Below, in pieces: positions 1 through 6,236 of a stretch of 6,972 nt of DNA. The translations under genes and the position numbers were made by a program. The notes under the pieces are model-generated. The model did no database searches. It was not told the origin of the DNA and saw only the letters and a program-made list of their open reading frames with translations. The first letter of the stretch is position 1; every line of letters begins with the position of its first letter. Origin of the DNA: Myxococcales bacterium (GTDB lineage: Bacteria; Myxococcota_A; Polyangia; Polyangiales; Polyangiaceae); contig JANYHY010000626.1 of the NCBI GenBank assembly GCA_025362165.1, positions 1 to 6,972 on the forward strand. The letters run 5' to 3'.

Positions 1-2
1 TA

Positions 3-584
3 CAAGAGGGCGAGTTCGAGCCCGTTGGTGGCAACACCGTTCGGGCGGACGTGCGCGTCGTCGCCGCGACCAACCGCGACCTGCTCGCAGAGGTGCAGGC
101 GGGCCGCTTCCGCGAGGACCTCTATTATCGCCTCAATGTCATCCAGGTCGTCGCTCCGCCGCTTCGATCGCGCCGAGAGGACATCCCGCTGTTGGTCGAT
201 CACTTCCTCGGCATGTACGCGGCGAAGAATCAGAAGCCACGCATGACTCCGACTCGCGGCGCGATGGAGCGTTTGCTCGACTACGCATGGCCCGGCAACG
301 TGCGCGAGCTTGAGAACGTCGTCGAGCGCGCAGTGGTGCTGTCACGCGGCGACGCGCTCACGGAGCTGGACCTTCCCGACGCGATCGCGCAGGCGACACC
401 GCAGGCGAAGGGCGCATTGACCTTCGAGGTCGGCACGACGTTGGACGACATCGAGCTACGCGTGATCAAAGAGACGCTCCGCCATGCGAAGGGCGACAAA
501 GTGCTCGCCGCACAGCTCCTCGGCATCTCGACGCGCACGATCTATCGCAAGCTCGACGGCATCGCAGATCCCGAACCTAGATAA
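3..584 (+). CDS. sigma-54-dependent transcriptional activator, NtrC family (C-terminal part, 5' end outside window)
   Basis: The frame is open from the left edge (first full codon at nt 3) to TAA at 582-584, so the N-terminus, Walker A/B and GAFTGA loop lie upstream of the window. The visible part begins with EGEFEPVGG, which normally follows Walker B in bacterial enhancer-binding proteins. Sensor I (VVAATNRDL) is at about nt 57-83. The arginine-finger segment RFREDLYYRLNV follows at about nt 105-140, and sensor II WPGNVREL is at 288-311. A Fis-type helix-turn-helix (AAQLLGISTRTIYRKL) is at 507-554, only nine residues from the end. Proteins of this family bind upstream enhancers and use ATP hydrolysis to open sigma-54 RNA polymerase promoters; many are response regulators. 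The sensory domain cannot be seen, so signal and targets are unknown. It converges on the DNA methyltransferase gene with 10 bp between the stops. The family call is very secure. Confidence 0.95.
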   Translation, partial: QEGEFEPVGGNTVRADVRVVAATNRDLLAEVQAGRFREDLYYRLNVIQVVAPPLRSRREDIPLLVDHFLGMYAAKNQKPRMTPTRGAMERLLDYAWPGNVRELENVVERAVVLSRGDALTELDLPDAIAQATPQAKGALTFEVGTTLDDIELRVIKETLRHAKGDKVLAAQLLGISTRTIYRKLDGIADPEPR

Positions 585-598
585 CCCATTAGGGCTAG
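577..598. other. imperfect inverted repeat between convergent stops (weak terminator candidate)
   Basis: CTAG (577-580) and CCC (585-587) face GGG (592-594) and CTAG (595-598), with the loop ATTA (588-591) between CCC and GGG. The left arm carries a four-base bulge. The element spans both convergent stop codons, TAA at 582-584 on + and TAG (complement of 595-597) on -. The stem is short and there is no T-run on either side, so it is at best a weak bidirectional terminator. Confidence 0.2.
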
Positions 599-2439
599 CG
601 CGTTCTGGATGCCCACTCGCGGATCCTGTCCAGCTCGGTTTGGTTCAGGTCGAACGCGCGCGCGACGAGCTCATCCAAGCGCATTTGGTCCGCTGCGTTC
701 GCACCATCGTTAGCCTTGGAGAGCTCGGCTCCGAAGGACGCAAGCTCAGAGATGATCGACTGGGGCGGGGCGGGCAACACTCGCAAGTGGCCTATCTTGA
801 CTTGAGGCATTCCTTGTCGCGCGTCGCGATGTCGCGCGTAATGGCAATATCGAATCGGATTCGAGTTGAGCCACGCGACGAGCGCCTCGGCCGGTAAATC
901 GGTATCCGCGAAGCCGGCCAATATCGAATTACGAAATCCGAGTCCGTCCGAAAGGCATGCGATAGGGAAGCGCGCGGTCTGACGGATCAGCACGCGCACT
1001 TGCTCGAACGACTCAGCAGGCCGAAGCCGCCCTACGAACCAGCTCGGAGCCGCCCAAGCGCGCGGCGTGCCGCGACGGAACGCGCTGATGTCACTGCCCG
1101 TACGCAGCGCGATGGTGTGCGTCTCGTCGGGAGCGTCGCGCAGGTGCGCCTTGTCGTCTCCGAACGACTGCAATCCGCGCTCGCCGAACAACCGAGGAGA
1201 CAACGGCGGTCCCGCGAGCTTTTGGAGAATGCGCGCGGCGACCTCGTCCAGGTCGGGTCGCTCCATGGGCCACCGCGCGTCCGAGCCCTCGGCGAGCGCC
1301 TGGCGACGAGTGGAGAGGAGCGCCATGCACGGCTGAAACACGCCTTCGAACGAGTCTCCCAGATCGGGCAGCGCGTCGTCGCAAACACAATATCGATCGT
1401 GCGATAGTCGAGTAGGCGCATAACCGCTTTGCTCGGACATGGAGCTCGGTAGAAGGAGGCCGAGCCTTCCGCCTGGCGCCAGGAGCGAGGCGCTTCGCTC
1501 CAAGAACACTCCCTGCAAATTGCGATATCCAGAGAAAGATGGATATCGGCTCATCAAAGTACGTTTGTGCTCGGGCGTGATGGGCTGCGCTGCGCGACCC
1601 ACGAACGAGATCCACGGCGGGTTGCCGACGAACGCGTCGAATCCGCCGCGCTGATCGAAGACGTCCGCGAACGTGGCGCGCCAATCGAGAGACTCGTCGA
1701 GCAATGCGTCGCCCACGGCGATGGCAGCTTCGGGCAAGAGCGCATCGTGCGCGATGAAGAGCGCAGCGCGCGTGAGATCCGCCGCAACTGGATCGAGATC
1801 CACACCGCGCAAGCAGCGCTCGGCGACGAGCTTCGCGCAATTGGCTGGAGCCTTCCGACCGGCGCGATCATGGGCAGATCGCAGGACCTCGGCGAGCGCG
1901 CGCGCGGCCGACAACAAGAACGCTCCGCCGCCCACGGCGGGATCACAGACGCGCAAAGAGAGCACGTCTTCGGGCGTCTTCATGCGATCACCCAAGGGTC
2001 CAAGAGTCAGCGACGCGACACGATCGGCGATCGCGGCTGGCGTGTAGTGTGACCCCGCACGCTTGCGCGCGAGTGACGGCGCGAGCTTCATGTTGTCGTC
2101 CACACGCACGGTGCAGAGGCTCTCGTAGAGCGTCCCTAGGCGCTCTGCGTCGATGTGGAGTCCAAGCGCATCCCATGCTCGTCCCAGCGCTTCGTCCGTG
2201 GTGTGCAGCGCGAACGCCGTCGAGATCCCAGCGCGCAGCGTGGGACCCAAGCAAGGAGTCGCAAGGAGCGACTTCCAAGTAGGGACCGTCACGCGCCCGC
2301 ACGCGCGCACGATCGCGAAGCCAAGCACCAGCGACACCAACGCGCCGTGCAGGTCGACGTGTACTTGCGGGCGACGCGTTCCGTCAGCGAGCGCTGCGAG
2401 CGCGGCGGTCGAGCGATCGGACAAACTCGGCGGAGACAT
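595..2439 (-). CDS. Eco57I/TaqI-like adenine-N6 DNA methyltransferase with C-terminal specificity domain, no nuclease domain visible
   Basis: This 614-residue protein (ATG at 2439, TAG at 595-597) has the order of motifs of type IIG/Eco57I-like methylases. LGTLYESL is at residues 101-108, then motif X GSHYTP at 129-134 and the SAM-binding motif I DPAVGGGAF at 166-174. The catalytic motif IV NPPW is at 273-276. After it come the family segments around LLAPGGRLGLLLPSSM (319-334) and FEGVFQPCMALL (364-375). A TaqI-like target-recognition region, including RHRDARQGMPQVKIG, spans roughly 440-560. The last residues (LDELVARAFDLNQTELDRI) resemble the usual tail of such enzymes. It should transfer a methyl group from SAM to adenine N6 at a specific site. 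Type IIG enzymes are usually about 900-1100 residues because of an N-terminal nuclease; here only about 100 residues precede LGTLYESL and I see no PD-(D/E)XK motif. No restriction gene is adjacent. It may be an orphan methylase. The start lacks a good ribosome-binding site, so it is less certain. Confidence 0.88.
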   Translation of the reverse strand: MSPPSLSDRSTAALAALADGTRRPQVHVDLHGALVSLVLGFAIVRACGRVTVPTWKSLLATPCLGPTLRAGISTAFALHTTDEALGRAWDALGLHIDAERLGTLYESLCTVRVDDNMKLAPSLARKRAGSHYTPAAIADRVASLTLGPLGDRMKTPEDVLSLRVCDPAVGGGAFLLSAARALAEVLRSAHDRAGRKAPANCAKLVAERCLRGVDLDPVAADLTRAALFIAHDALLPEAAIAVGDALLDESLDWRATFADVFDQRGGFDAFVGNPPWISFVGRAAQPITPEHKRTLMSRYPSFSGYRNLQGVFLERSASLLAPGGRLGLLLPSSMSEQSGYAPTRLSHDRYCVCDDALPDLGDSFEGVFQPCMALLSTRRQALAEGSDARWPMERPDLDEVAARILQKLAGPPLSPRLFGERGLQSFGDDKAHLRDAPDETHTIALRTGSDISAFRRGTPRAWAAPSWFVGRLRPAESFEQVRVLIRQTARFPIACLSDGLGFRNSILAGFADTDLPAEALVAWLNSNPIRYCHYARHRDARQGMPQVKIGHLRVLPAPPQSIISELASFGAELSKANDGANAADQMRLDELVARAFDLNQTELDRIREWASRTR

Positions 2440-2483
2440 GACGTCGCGCCGAAGCTACCATCTCCGAGCCGAGGAGCACGACG
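2440..2483. promoter_or_regulatory. 44-bp divergent intergenic region between DNA methyltransferase and SAM methyltransferase
   Basis: Two genes start outward from this 44-bp gap, so it must contain, or overlap, parts of both promoters. I see no convincing -35/-10 pair. The only clear element is the ribosome-binding site for the + strand gene. Promoter elements may reach into the 5' coding part of either gene. Confidence 0.45.
2471..2476 (+). promoter_or_regulatory. ribosome-binding site of the class I SAM methyltransferase
   Basis: GAGGAG lies 7 nt upstream of the ATG at 2484, an ideal Shine-Dalgarno sequence and spacing. It fixes the start of the 258-residue methyltransferase. Confidence 0.75.
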
Positions 2484-3260
2484 ATGACCGATTCGACGAT
2501 TGCCGATTCGACAGAGCGCTTCGGAGATCGCGTGCGGGACTATGTGCTCTACCGCCCGCGCTATCCGAAGGAGCTCATCGCCGCGCTAGAGCGAGAGGGC
2601 CTGACGCGAAGCGCGCCTGTCGCGGACCTCGGCTCGGGGACGGGCATCTCTGCGCGTCTGTTGCTCGACGCAGGGTACGAGGTGTTCGCGGTCGAGCCGA
2701 ACGGCCCGATGCGCGCCGCAGCCGAGGAAGAGCTCGCAACCTCTCCGCGGTTTCACTCCGTGAACGGCACCGCGGAGGCGACGACGCTCGCCGATCGCTC
2801 GGTCGGAGCCATCTTCGCCGCGCAAGCGTTTCATTGGTTCGATCCACCGCGAGCGCTCGCGGAGATGAGACGAATCCTCCGCGCGCCGGGCGTCGTAGCG
2901 CTCGTGTGGAACGATCGACGCACTGGCACTGCCTTCCTGGACGCCTACGAACGCGCCCTGTTCGAGCATGGTCTCGACTATGGATCAGTGCGCCACCAAG
3001 ACACTGCGAGCCCGCAGAAGATCGCGAGCTTCTTCGGCGCGATCCCTTTCATGTGCGTCACGCTCCCCAACGAGCAGCGCCTCGATCGCGCTGGTTTATG
3101 CGGGCGCGCTCTCTCATCGTCGTATGTCCCACAAAAGGGTCACCCCAAACACGAGGCGATGATGCACGCGCTGGGGGAGCTCTTCGATCGACACCAAACG
3201 GACGGTCACGTCACGTTCGATTACGACACGCGCGCTTACGTGGCGAAGATCCCACTCTAG
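2484..3260 (+). CDS. class I SAM-dependent methyltransferase (methyltransferase type 11-like), small-molecule substrate unknown
   Basis: This 258-residue cytosolic protein has a clear Rossmann methyltransferase core. Motif I is VADLGSGTGISARLLL (46-61). The acidic residue expected to bind the SAM ribose is E71 in AVEPN. Motif IV-like AQAFHWFD is at 113-120 and the post-motif segment RILRAPGVVALVWN at 130-143. The N-terminal RFGDRVRDYVLYRPRYP (12-28) and the C-terminal SSSYVPQKGHP...FDRHQTDG...YDTRAYVAK are typical of a large bacterial family annotated only as class I or type 11 methyltransferase. The likely acceptor is a small metabolite; the sequence does not show which. An ideal GAGGAG ribosome-binding site supports the start. 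It is divergent from the DNA methyltransferase gene, and its TAG shares the CTAG at 3257-3260 with the stop of the beta-lactamase gene. The fold is secure, the substrate unknown. Confidence 0.9.
   Translation: MTDSTIADSTERFGDRVRDYVLYRPRYPKELIAALEREGLTRSAPVADLGSGTGISARLLLDAGYEVFAVEPNGPMRAAAEEELATSPRFHSVNGTAEATTLADRSVGAIFAAQAFHWFDPPRALAEMRRILRAPGVVALVWNDRRTGTAFLDAYERALFEHGLDYGSVRHQDTASPQKIASFFGAIPFMCVTLPNEQRLDRAGLCGRALSSSYVPQKGHPKHEAMMHALGELFDRHQTDGHVTFDYDTRAYVAKIPL
3257..3260. other. palindromic CTAG shared by two convergent stop codons
   Basis: On + the bases 3258-3260 are the TAG of the SAM methyltransferase. On - the complement of 3257-3259 is the TAG of the beta-lactamase. The four-base palindrome therefore ends both genes, which overlap by exactly 4 bp. 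Confidence 0.9.
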
Positions 3261-4045
3261 AGAATTGAGGCTCTTCTCAGGGATGCGGCGGCGAGATCGA
3301 TCGCGGAGAGAGGCGGTGACTCGCCCGTGATGCAGCTGACGAACACCCACGCGCGGTCGCCTCGGCGCACGTGTCCTACGAGCCAGCGCACGTGCGCGCC
3401 CATTCCCGTCTTCGCGCTGACGACGGTGTCTTCGGGCCACGGCGCGTCGAACGCATGCTCGCCCATCGCATTGACCACTACGCCTCTTGGCTGAACGAGG
3501 ATCTCGCGAACGGCGCGCATCGCCGACGCGCTCGTCGGCAATTGGTCTCGATAGAGATTGATCAAGAACGTCTGTTGCTCGTCGGGTGAGATCTTCAAAG
3601 ACTCCTCGAGCCAGAACGTCGTCAACCCACTGGAGATGTCTTGGTCGCCGTAGTGGAAGCGCGCGAGGTAGTCGCGCTCGCGCTCTAAACCAAGTAGCGA
3701 AGCGACTCGTTGGAAATACCAGACTACCGAATAGCGAATCGCGGTCTTCAACGAGTGGTCGCGCTTCCACGTGTCGGGGACGTCCGTGGCGAGCTCGGCG
3801 GGCGGCGAAAGGGTCACGTCGGCGTCCGCGAGCACGCCCGAATCGAGCGCCGCGAGCGCGTGCGGGATCTTGAACGTCGACGCTGGAGTGACGCGCGTCG
3901 CGCAGGCGTCGCCCTCGCGGACGAGCTGGCCACGATCGAGATCGTAGAGCAGAAAACACGTATGGCGGACCTCCGGCTGCGGCGCCTTCACGGTCGAAGC
4001 GCACGCGATCACGCACAGCGCCAGCGCTTTGGGGAAGTTGCGCAC
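3257..4045 (-). CDS. bla: class D (OXA-type) serine beta-lactamase, probable lipoprotein
   Basis: This 262-residue protein carries all class D signatures. PASTFK gives the nucleophile S56 and K59, the lysine that is carboxylated in the family. SVV is at 106-108, YGD at 132-134 (usually YGN), and the omega-loop FWLEESLKIS at 144-153 contains W145, matching the Trp that stabilises the carboxylated lysine. KTG is at 212-214, followed by MG where KTGTG is more usual. The mature region is of normal length. C30 and C48 flank the strand before the active-site helix and could form a disulfide. The N-terminus (MRNFPK, hydrophobic stretch, VIAC) looks like a lipoprotein signal with acylated C15, implying envelope attachment. 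It would hydrolyse beta-lactams; its spectrum cannot be read from sequence. The start is GTG with a poorly placed purine run, so it is moderately certain. No mobile element flanks it, suggesting an intrinsic chromosomal gene. Confidence 0.92.
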   Translation of the reverse strand: MRNFPKALALCVIACASTVKAPQPEVRHTCFLLYDLDRGQLVREGDACATRVTPASTFKIPHALAALDSGVLADADVTLSPPAELATDVPDTWKRDHSLKTAIRYSVVWYFQRVASLLGLERERDYLARFHYGDQDISSGLTTFWLEESLKISPDEQQTFLINLYRDQLPTSASAMRAVREILVQPRGVVVNAMGEHAFDAPWPEDTVVSAKTGMGAHVRWLVGHVRRGDRAWVFVSCITGESPPLSAIDLAAASLRRASIL

Positions 4046-4068
4046 GGCCGAGAGCGTAAACCCTTTTG
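4046..4068. promoter_or_regulatory. 23-bp divergent gap between beta-lactamase and metzincin starts
   Basis: The GTG of the beta-lactamase (4045, -) and the ATG of the metzincin (4069, +) are only 23 bp apart. No full promoter fits between them, so each gene's promoter must lie within the 5' coding part of the other. A purine run, AAAAGGG on the - strand (4061-4067), is about 15 nt from the GTG, and a weak GAGAG (4050-4054) precedes the ATG by 14 nt. Both are too distant to be good ribosome-binding sites. Confidence 0.4.
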
Positions 4069-4788
4069 ATGAAGCTCGTGTGTTTGGCGTGCGCTGCGGG
4101 TGTGTCGCTCGCCGCGCCCGCGAGCGCCGAGCTGGAGCCCGTGTTCGCGCTCAACGTGTCCATCGCGCCGACCGCAGAGGGCGCCCCCGTGCGCTCCGAA
4201 GATTGGGTGTATGAGCGCCTCGACTTGGCCGAGCGTGTCTTTTCGACCATGAAGGTGCATTTTCATATTTGGCATTGGCGCACGCTCGCCCGAGACCTCG
4301 CGCGCATCGAAGATCCAAGAGAGCGCGATCGGTTCGCGTCGCTCGTCGTGCCCACGGAGATCAACGTGTTCGTGGTGGAGTCTCTCCGCGACAACGAGGT
4401 GAAGGATCTCTATCGAATGGGAGTGACATGGGACTCGCACACGACGCCGAGCGCGCGCTTCATCATCTTGTCTGCAGATTGTGTGCGTTCGTCGCTCGCG
4501 CACGAACTAGGCCATTTCATGGGTATACAGCCCCATTCGAGCGTGAAGAACAACCTCATGGGCTATGACCGCGACGACGCGCTCGTGTTCTTGGATCCGG
4601 CGCAACAGGCGCTCGTGGTCGCGCGCGCATACGCTCTTCGTACGAGCGGCGCGCTCTTCACGTTCGGCTGGTTCGTCCAATTGATGCCGCATACGGCGGA
4701 CATCAACGGCCTTCGGCGTAGCGGAGGTGCCGTTGGCACGCCCCAATCATTCGTCAAATCATCAGGGCAAGATCCGGCACCACTTTGA
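4069..4788 (+). CDS. secreted metzincin-like zinc metalloprotease (HExxHxxGxxxH variant)
   Basis: This 239-residue protein starts at ATG 4069; a TTG at 4066 is adjacent in frame and gives one more Met. Residues 1-20 form a Sec signal peptide: MK, a hydrophobic core and APASA before ELEPVF. Zinc-site residues H145, E146 and H149 lie in HELGHFMGIQPH, and a Met-turn NNLMGYD follows at 161-167 (M164). This is the pattern of small matrixin-like proteins common in Myxococcota. The spacing is odd: metzincins have HExxHxxGxxH, whereas here the third His (H156) is one residue later. The C-terminal helix DPAQQALVVARAYAL (176-190) fits that family. It is probably exported and cleaves an unknown protein, if it is active. 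The tail of about 11 residues overlaps the antisense 3' end of scoB. The divergent neighbour is the beta-lactamase. The family call is good; activity is uncertain. Confidence 0.8.
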   Translation: MKLVCLACAAGVSLAAPASAELEPVFALNVSIAPTAEGAPVRSEDWVYERLDLAERVFSTMKVHFHIWHWRTLARDLARIEDPRERDRFASLVVPTEINVFVVESLRDNEVKDLYRMGVTWDSHTTPSARFIILSADCVRSSLAHELGHFMGIQPHSSVKNNLMGYDRDDALVFLDPAQQALVVARAYALRTSGALFTFGWFVQLMPHTADINGLRRSGGAVGTPQSFVKSSGQDPAPL

Positions 4789-5422
4789 GCGTGGGCTCCG
4801 TGCGCTCTTGGACGTCTCGCGCAGACAGACCGGGCGCGACCTCTTTGAGCACGAGGCCGTCACTCGTCACGTCGATCGTCGCGAGCTCCGTGATGATTCG
4901 GTGAACGACGCGACGACCCGTCAATGGCAAGTTGCACTCTTTGAGGATCTTGGGCGCTCCGTCTTTGGCGGCGTGCTCCATGATCACCACCACGCGACGC
5001 GCGCTCGCGACGAGATCCATCGCGCCGCCCATGCCCTTGACCATCTTGCCGGGGATCATCCAATTAGCGAGATCGCCATATTCGGAGACCTGCATCGCTC
5101 CGAGGATCGCGAGATCGATGTGACCCCCGCGGATCATCTCGAAGCTCTGAGCGCTCGAGAAAATGGCCGATCCGGGCAACATGGTGACGGTCTCCTTGCC
5201 GGCGTTGATGAGGTCCGCGTCTTCGGTGCCCTCTACCGGATAAGGACCAATGCCAAGTAGGCCATTCTCGCTTTGCAAGACGACCTCCACTCCGGCTGGG
5301 ATGTAATTGGCCACTAGCGTGGGCATGCCAATTCCCAAGTTCACGTAATATCCATCACGCAGCTCTTTGGCAGCGCGCTGGGCGATCTGCTCGCGGGAGA
5401 GTCCCTTGGCCGGGTTGCTCAT
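4754..5422 (-). CDS. scoB: succinyl-CoA:3-oxoacid CoA-transferase, subunit B
   Basis: This 222-residue protein is the beta subunit of the bacterial SCOT-type CoA-transferase, which moves CoA between succinyl-CoA and acetoacetate (or similar 3-oxoacids) in the cytosol. The active-site loop is SENGLLGIGPYP (51-62), and E52 corresponds to the glutamate that forms the enzyme-CoA thioester. NLGIGMPTL (28-36), GGHIDLAILGAMQV and GMGGAMDL are further family signatures. The length matches the family. I chose ATG 5422 because GAGGAAGG lies just upstream and because its ATG overlaps the scoA TGA in ATGA. A reading frame extends further upstream to 5650, but that part is low-complexity and antisense-like, inside scoA. 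The gene is translationally coupled to scoA. Its 3' end overlaps the metzincin gene on the other strand by 35 bp. The CoA-transferase call is very secure; substrate preference is inferred from the family. Confidence 0.95.
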   Translation of the reverse strand: MSNPAKGLSREQIAQRAAKELRDGYYVNLGIGMPTLVANYIPAGVEVVLQSENGLLGIGPYPVEGTEDADLINAGKETVTMLPGSAIFSSAQSFEMIRGGHIDLAILGAMQVSEYGDLANWMIPGKMVKGMGGAMDLVASARRVVVIMEHAAKDGAPKILKECNLPLTGRRVVHRIITELATIDVTSDGLVLKEVAPGLSARDVQERTEPTLKVVPDLALMI

Positions 5423-6174
5423 GACGCCTTCCTCGTGGTGCGGCGCTCGATGCGCTTCTCGTAATTCGTGCCTTTGACGACGCGGTGCACGAAGATGCCT
5501 GGCGTATGAATCTCCGCAGGTGAGAGCGCGCCGACCTCCACGATCTCTTCGACCTCCGCGATCGTGATCTTCGCGGCAGCTGCGCACATGGGGTTGAAGT
5601 TCATCGCGGTGTGTCGATAGACCAAGTTGCCGAAGCGGTCGGCCTTCCACGCTTTGACGATCGCGAAGTCCCCAGTGATCGCGGGCTCGAGCACGTGCGG
5701 GCGCCCGTTGAAGTCGCGCGTCTCTTTCTTCTCGCTGTATTTTGCGACAGCGCCTCCGCCGGCCACATAAAGAAGTGGCAGGCCACCGTCGCTCACCGCG
5801 GTGCCGGCGCCCGTGGGCGTGAAGAAGGCGGGGATGCCTGCTCCGCCCGCGCGGAGTCGCTCGGCGAGTGTGCCTTGAGGCACGAGCTCCACCTCGAGCT
5901 CACCTTGCAGATACTGCCGCTCGAACTCTTTGTTCTCGCCGACGTAGCTGCTCATCATCTTCTTGATTAGTTTTTTCCGGAGCAAAATGCCCAGTCCAAA
6001 ATCGTCGACTCCGCAGTTGTTGGAGACGACGGTGAGGTCCGTTGGAGCGAGCTCTGCGATCGCGCGAATGCAGTTCTCCGGGATGCCGCAGAGCCCGAAC
6101 CCGCCTGCGAGGATCGTCGCGCCGCTCTTGATGTCCGCGCACGCCTCTCGCGCTGTCTTGATGACCTTATCCAT
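5419..6174 (-). CDS. scoA: succinyl-CoA:3-oxoacid CoA-transferase, subunit A
   Basis: This 251-residue protein is the alpha subunit of the same enzyme. The family CoA-binding glycine-rich segment GGFGLCGIPE is at 24-33. SNNCGVDDFGLG (51-62), SSYVGENKEFERQYLQGELEVEL (75-97) and PQGTLAERLRAGGAGIPAF (99-117) are near-identical to bacterial ScoA and to the N-terminal domain of animal SCOT. The C-terminal EKRIERRT also matches. The start is chosen at ATG 6174 because homology begins right there (MDKVIKTA). GTG codons at 6186 and 6204 are in frame and would add 4 or 10 residues. None of the three starts has a clear ribosome-binding site. Its TGA (complement of 5419-5421) overlaps the scoB ATG by 4 nt, so the subunits are made in coupled fashion. 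Together they activate acetoacetate for ketone-body or acyl-CoA metabolism. Confidence 0.95.
   Translation of the reverse strand: MDKVIKTAREACADIKSGATILAGGFGLCGIPENCIRAIAELAPTDLTVVSNNCGVDDFGLGILLRKKLIKKMMSSYVGENKEFERQYLQGELEVELVPQGTLAERLRAGGAGIPAFFTPTGAGTAVSDGGLPLLYVAGGGAVAKYSEKKETRDFNGRPHVLEPAITGDFAIVKAWKADRFGNLVYRHTAMNFNPMCAAAAKITIAEVEEIVEVGALSPAEIHTPGIFVHRVVKGTNYEKRIERRTTRKAS
5427..5434 (-). promoter_or_regulatory. scoB: ribosome-binding site of scoB
   Basis: On the - strand GAGGAAGG lies inside the last codons of scoA, its GAGGA core 7 nt before the ATG at 5422. It supports the short 222-residue form of ScoB over the upstream-extended frame. Confidence 0.7.
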
Positions 6175-6236
6175 GGTGCGCCGCACGCTAGCAAGGCGCA
6201 GCACGCCGCGGAAGGCGATCGGCTAGCATTCAGCTC
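6175..6236. promoter_or_regulatory. 62-bp divergent region between scoAB and the lipoprotein gene, with two GCTAGC palindromes
   Basis: Divergent genes leave from both ends: scoA (ATG 6174, -) and the lipoprotein gene (ATG 6237, +). Two copies of the palindrome GCTAGC occur, at 6187-6192 and 6222-6227, centred 35 bp apart. They could be paired operator half-sites or chance. A clear -10/-35 pair or ribosome-binding site was not found; the purine-rich GGAAGG at 6210-6215 is 21 nt from the + strand ATG, too far. Confidence 0.4.

Noticed and set aside
1091..1840. Open - strand frame of about 249 codons inside the DNA methyltransferase
   Set aside because: Shifted-frame shadow of the methyltransferase; the real frame contains NPPW and the recognition domain.
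595..2439. Possible BREX PglX or DISARM methylase
   Set aside because: Those are usually far longer (roughly 1000 residues or more) and come with characteristic neighbours (ATPase, helicase, phosphatase genes); none is in the window.
2153..3268. Open + strand frame of about 370 codons over the start of the DNA methyltransferase and the whole SAM methyltransferase
   Set aside because: It is Arg/Ala-rich with no motif, runs in another frame over two genes with clear homology, and is a typical product of GC-rich codon bias.
3260..3278. Short inverted repeat GAGAA...TTCTC just after the shared stop
   Set aside because: Five-base AT-containing stem with a nine-base loop and no T-run, inside the beta-lactamase coding end; not a credible terminator.
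3114..4250. Open - strand frame of about 378 codons overlapping the beta-lactamase
   Set aside because: It is Arg-rich and low-complexity, and covers the beta-lactamase, which has all catalytic motifs in the correct frame.
5423..5650. N-terminal extension of scoB of 76 codons
   Set aside because: The extension is an out-of-frame reading of scoA with no homology-like pattern, and the ATG at 5422 has a good ribosome-binding site and the ATGA overlap.
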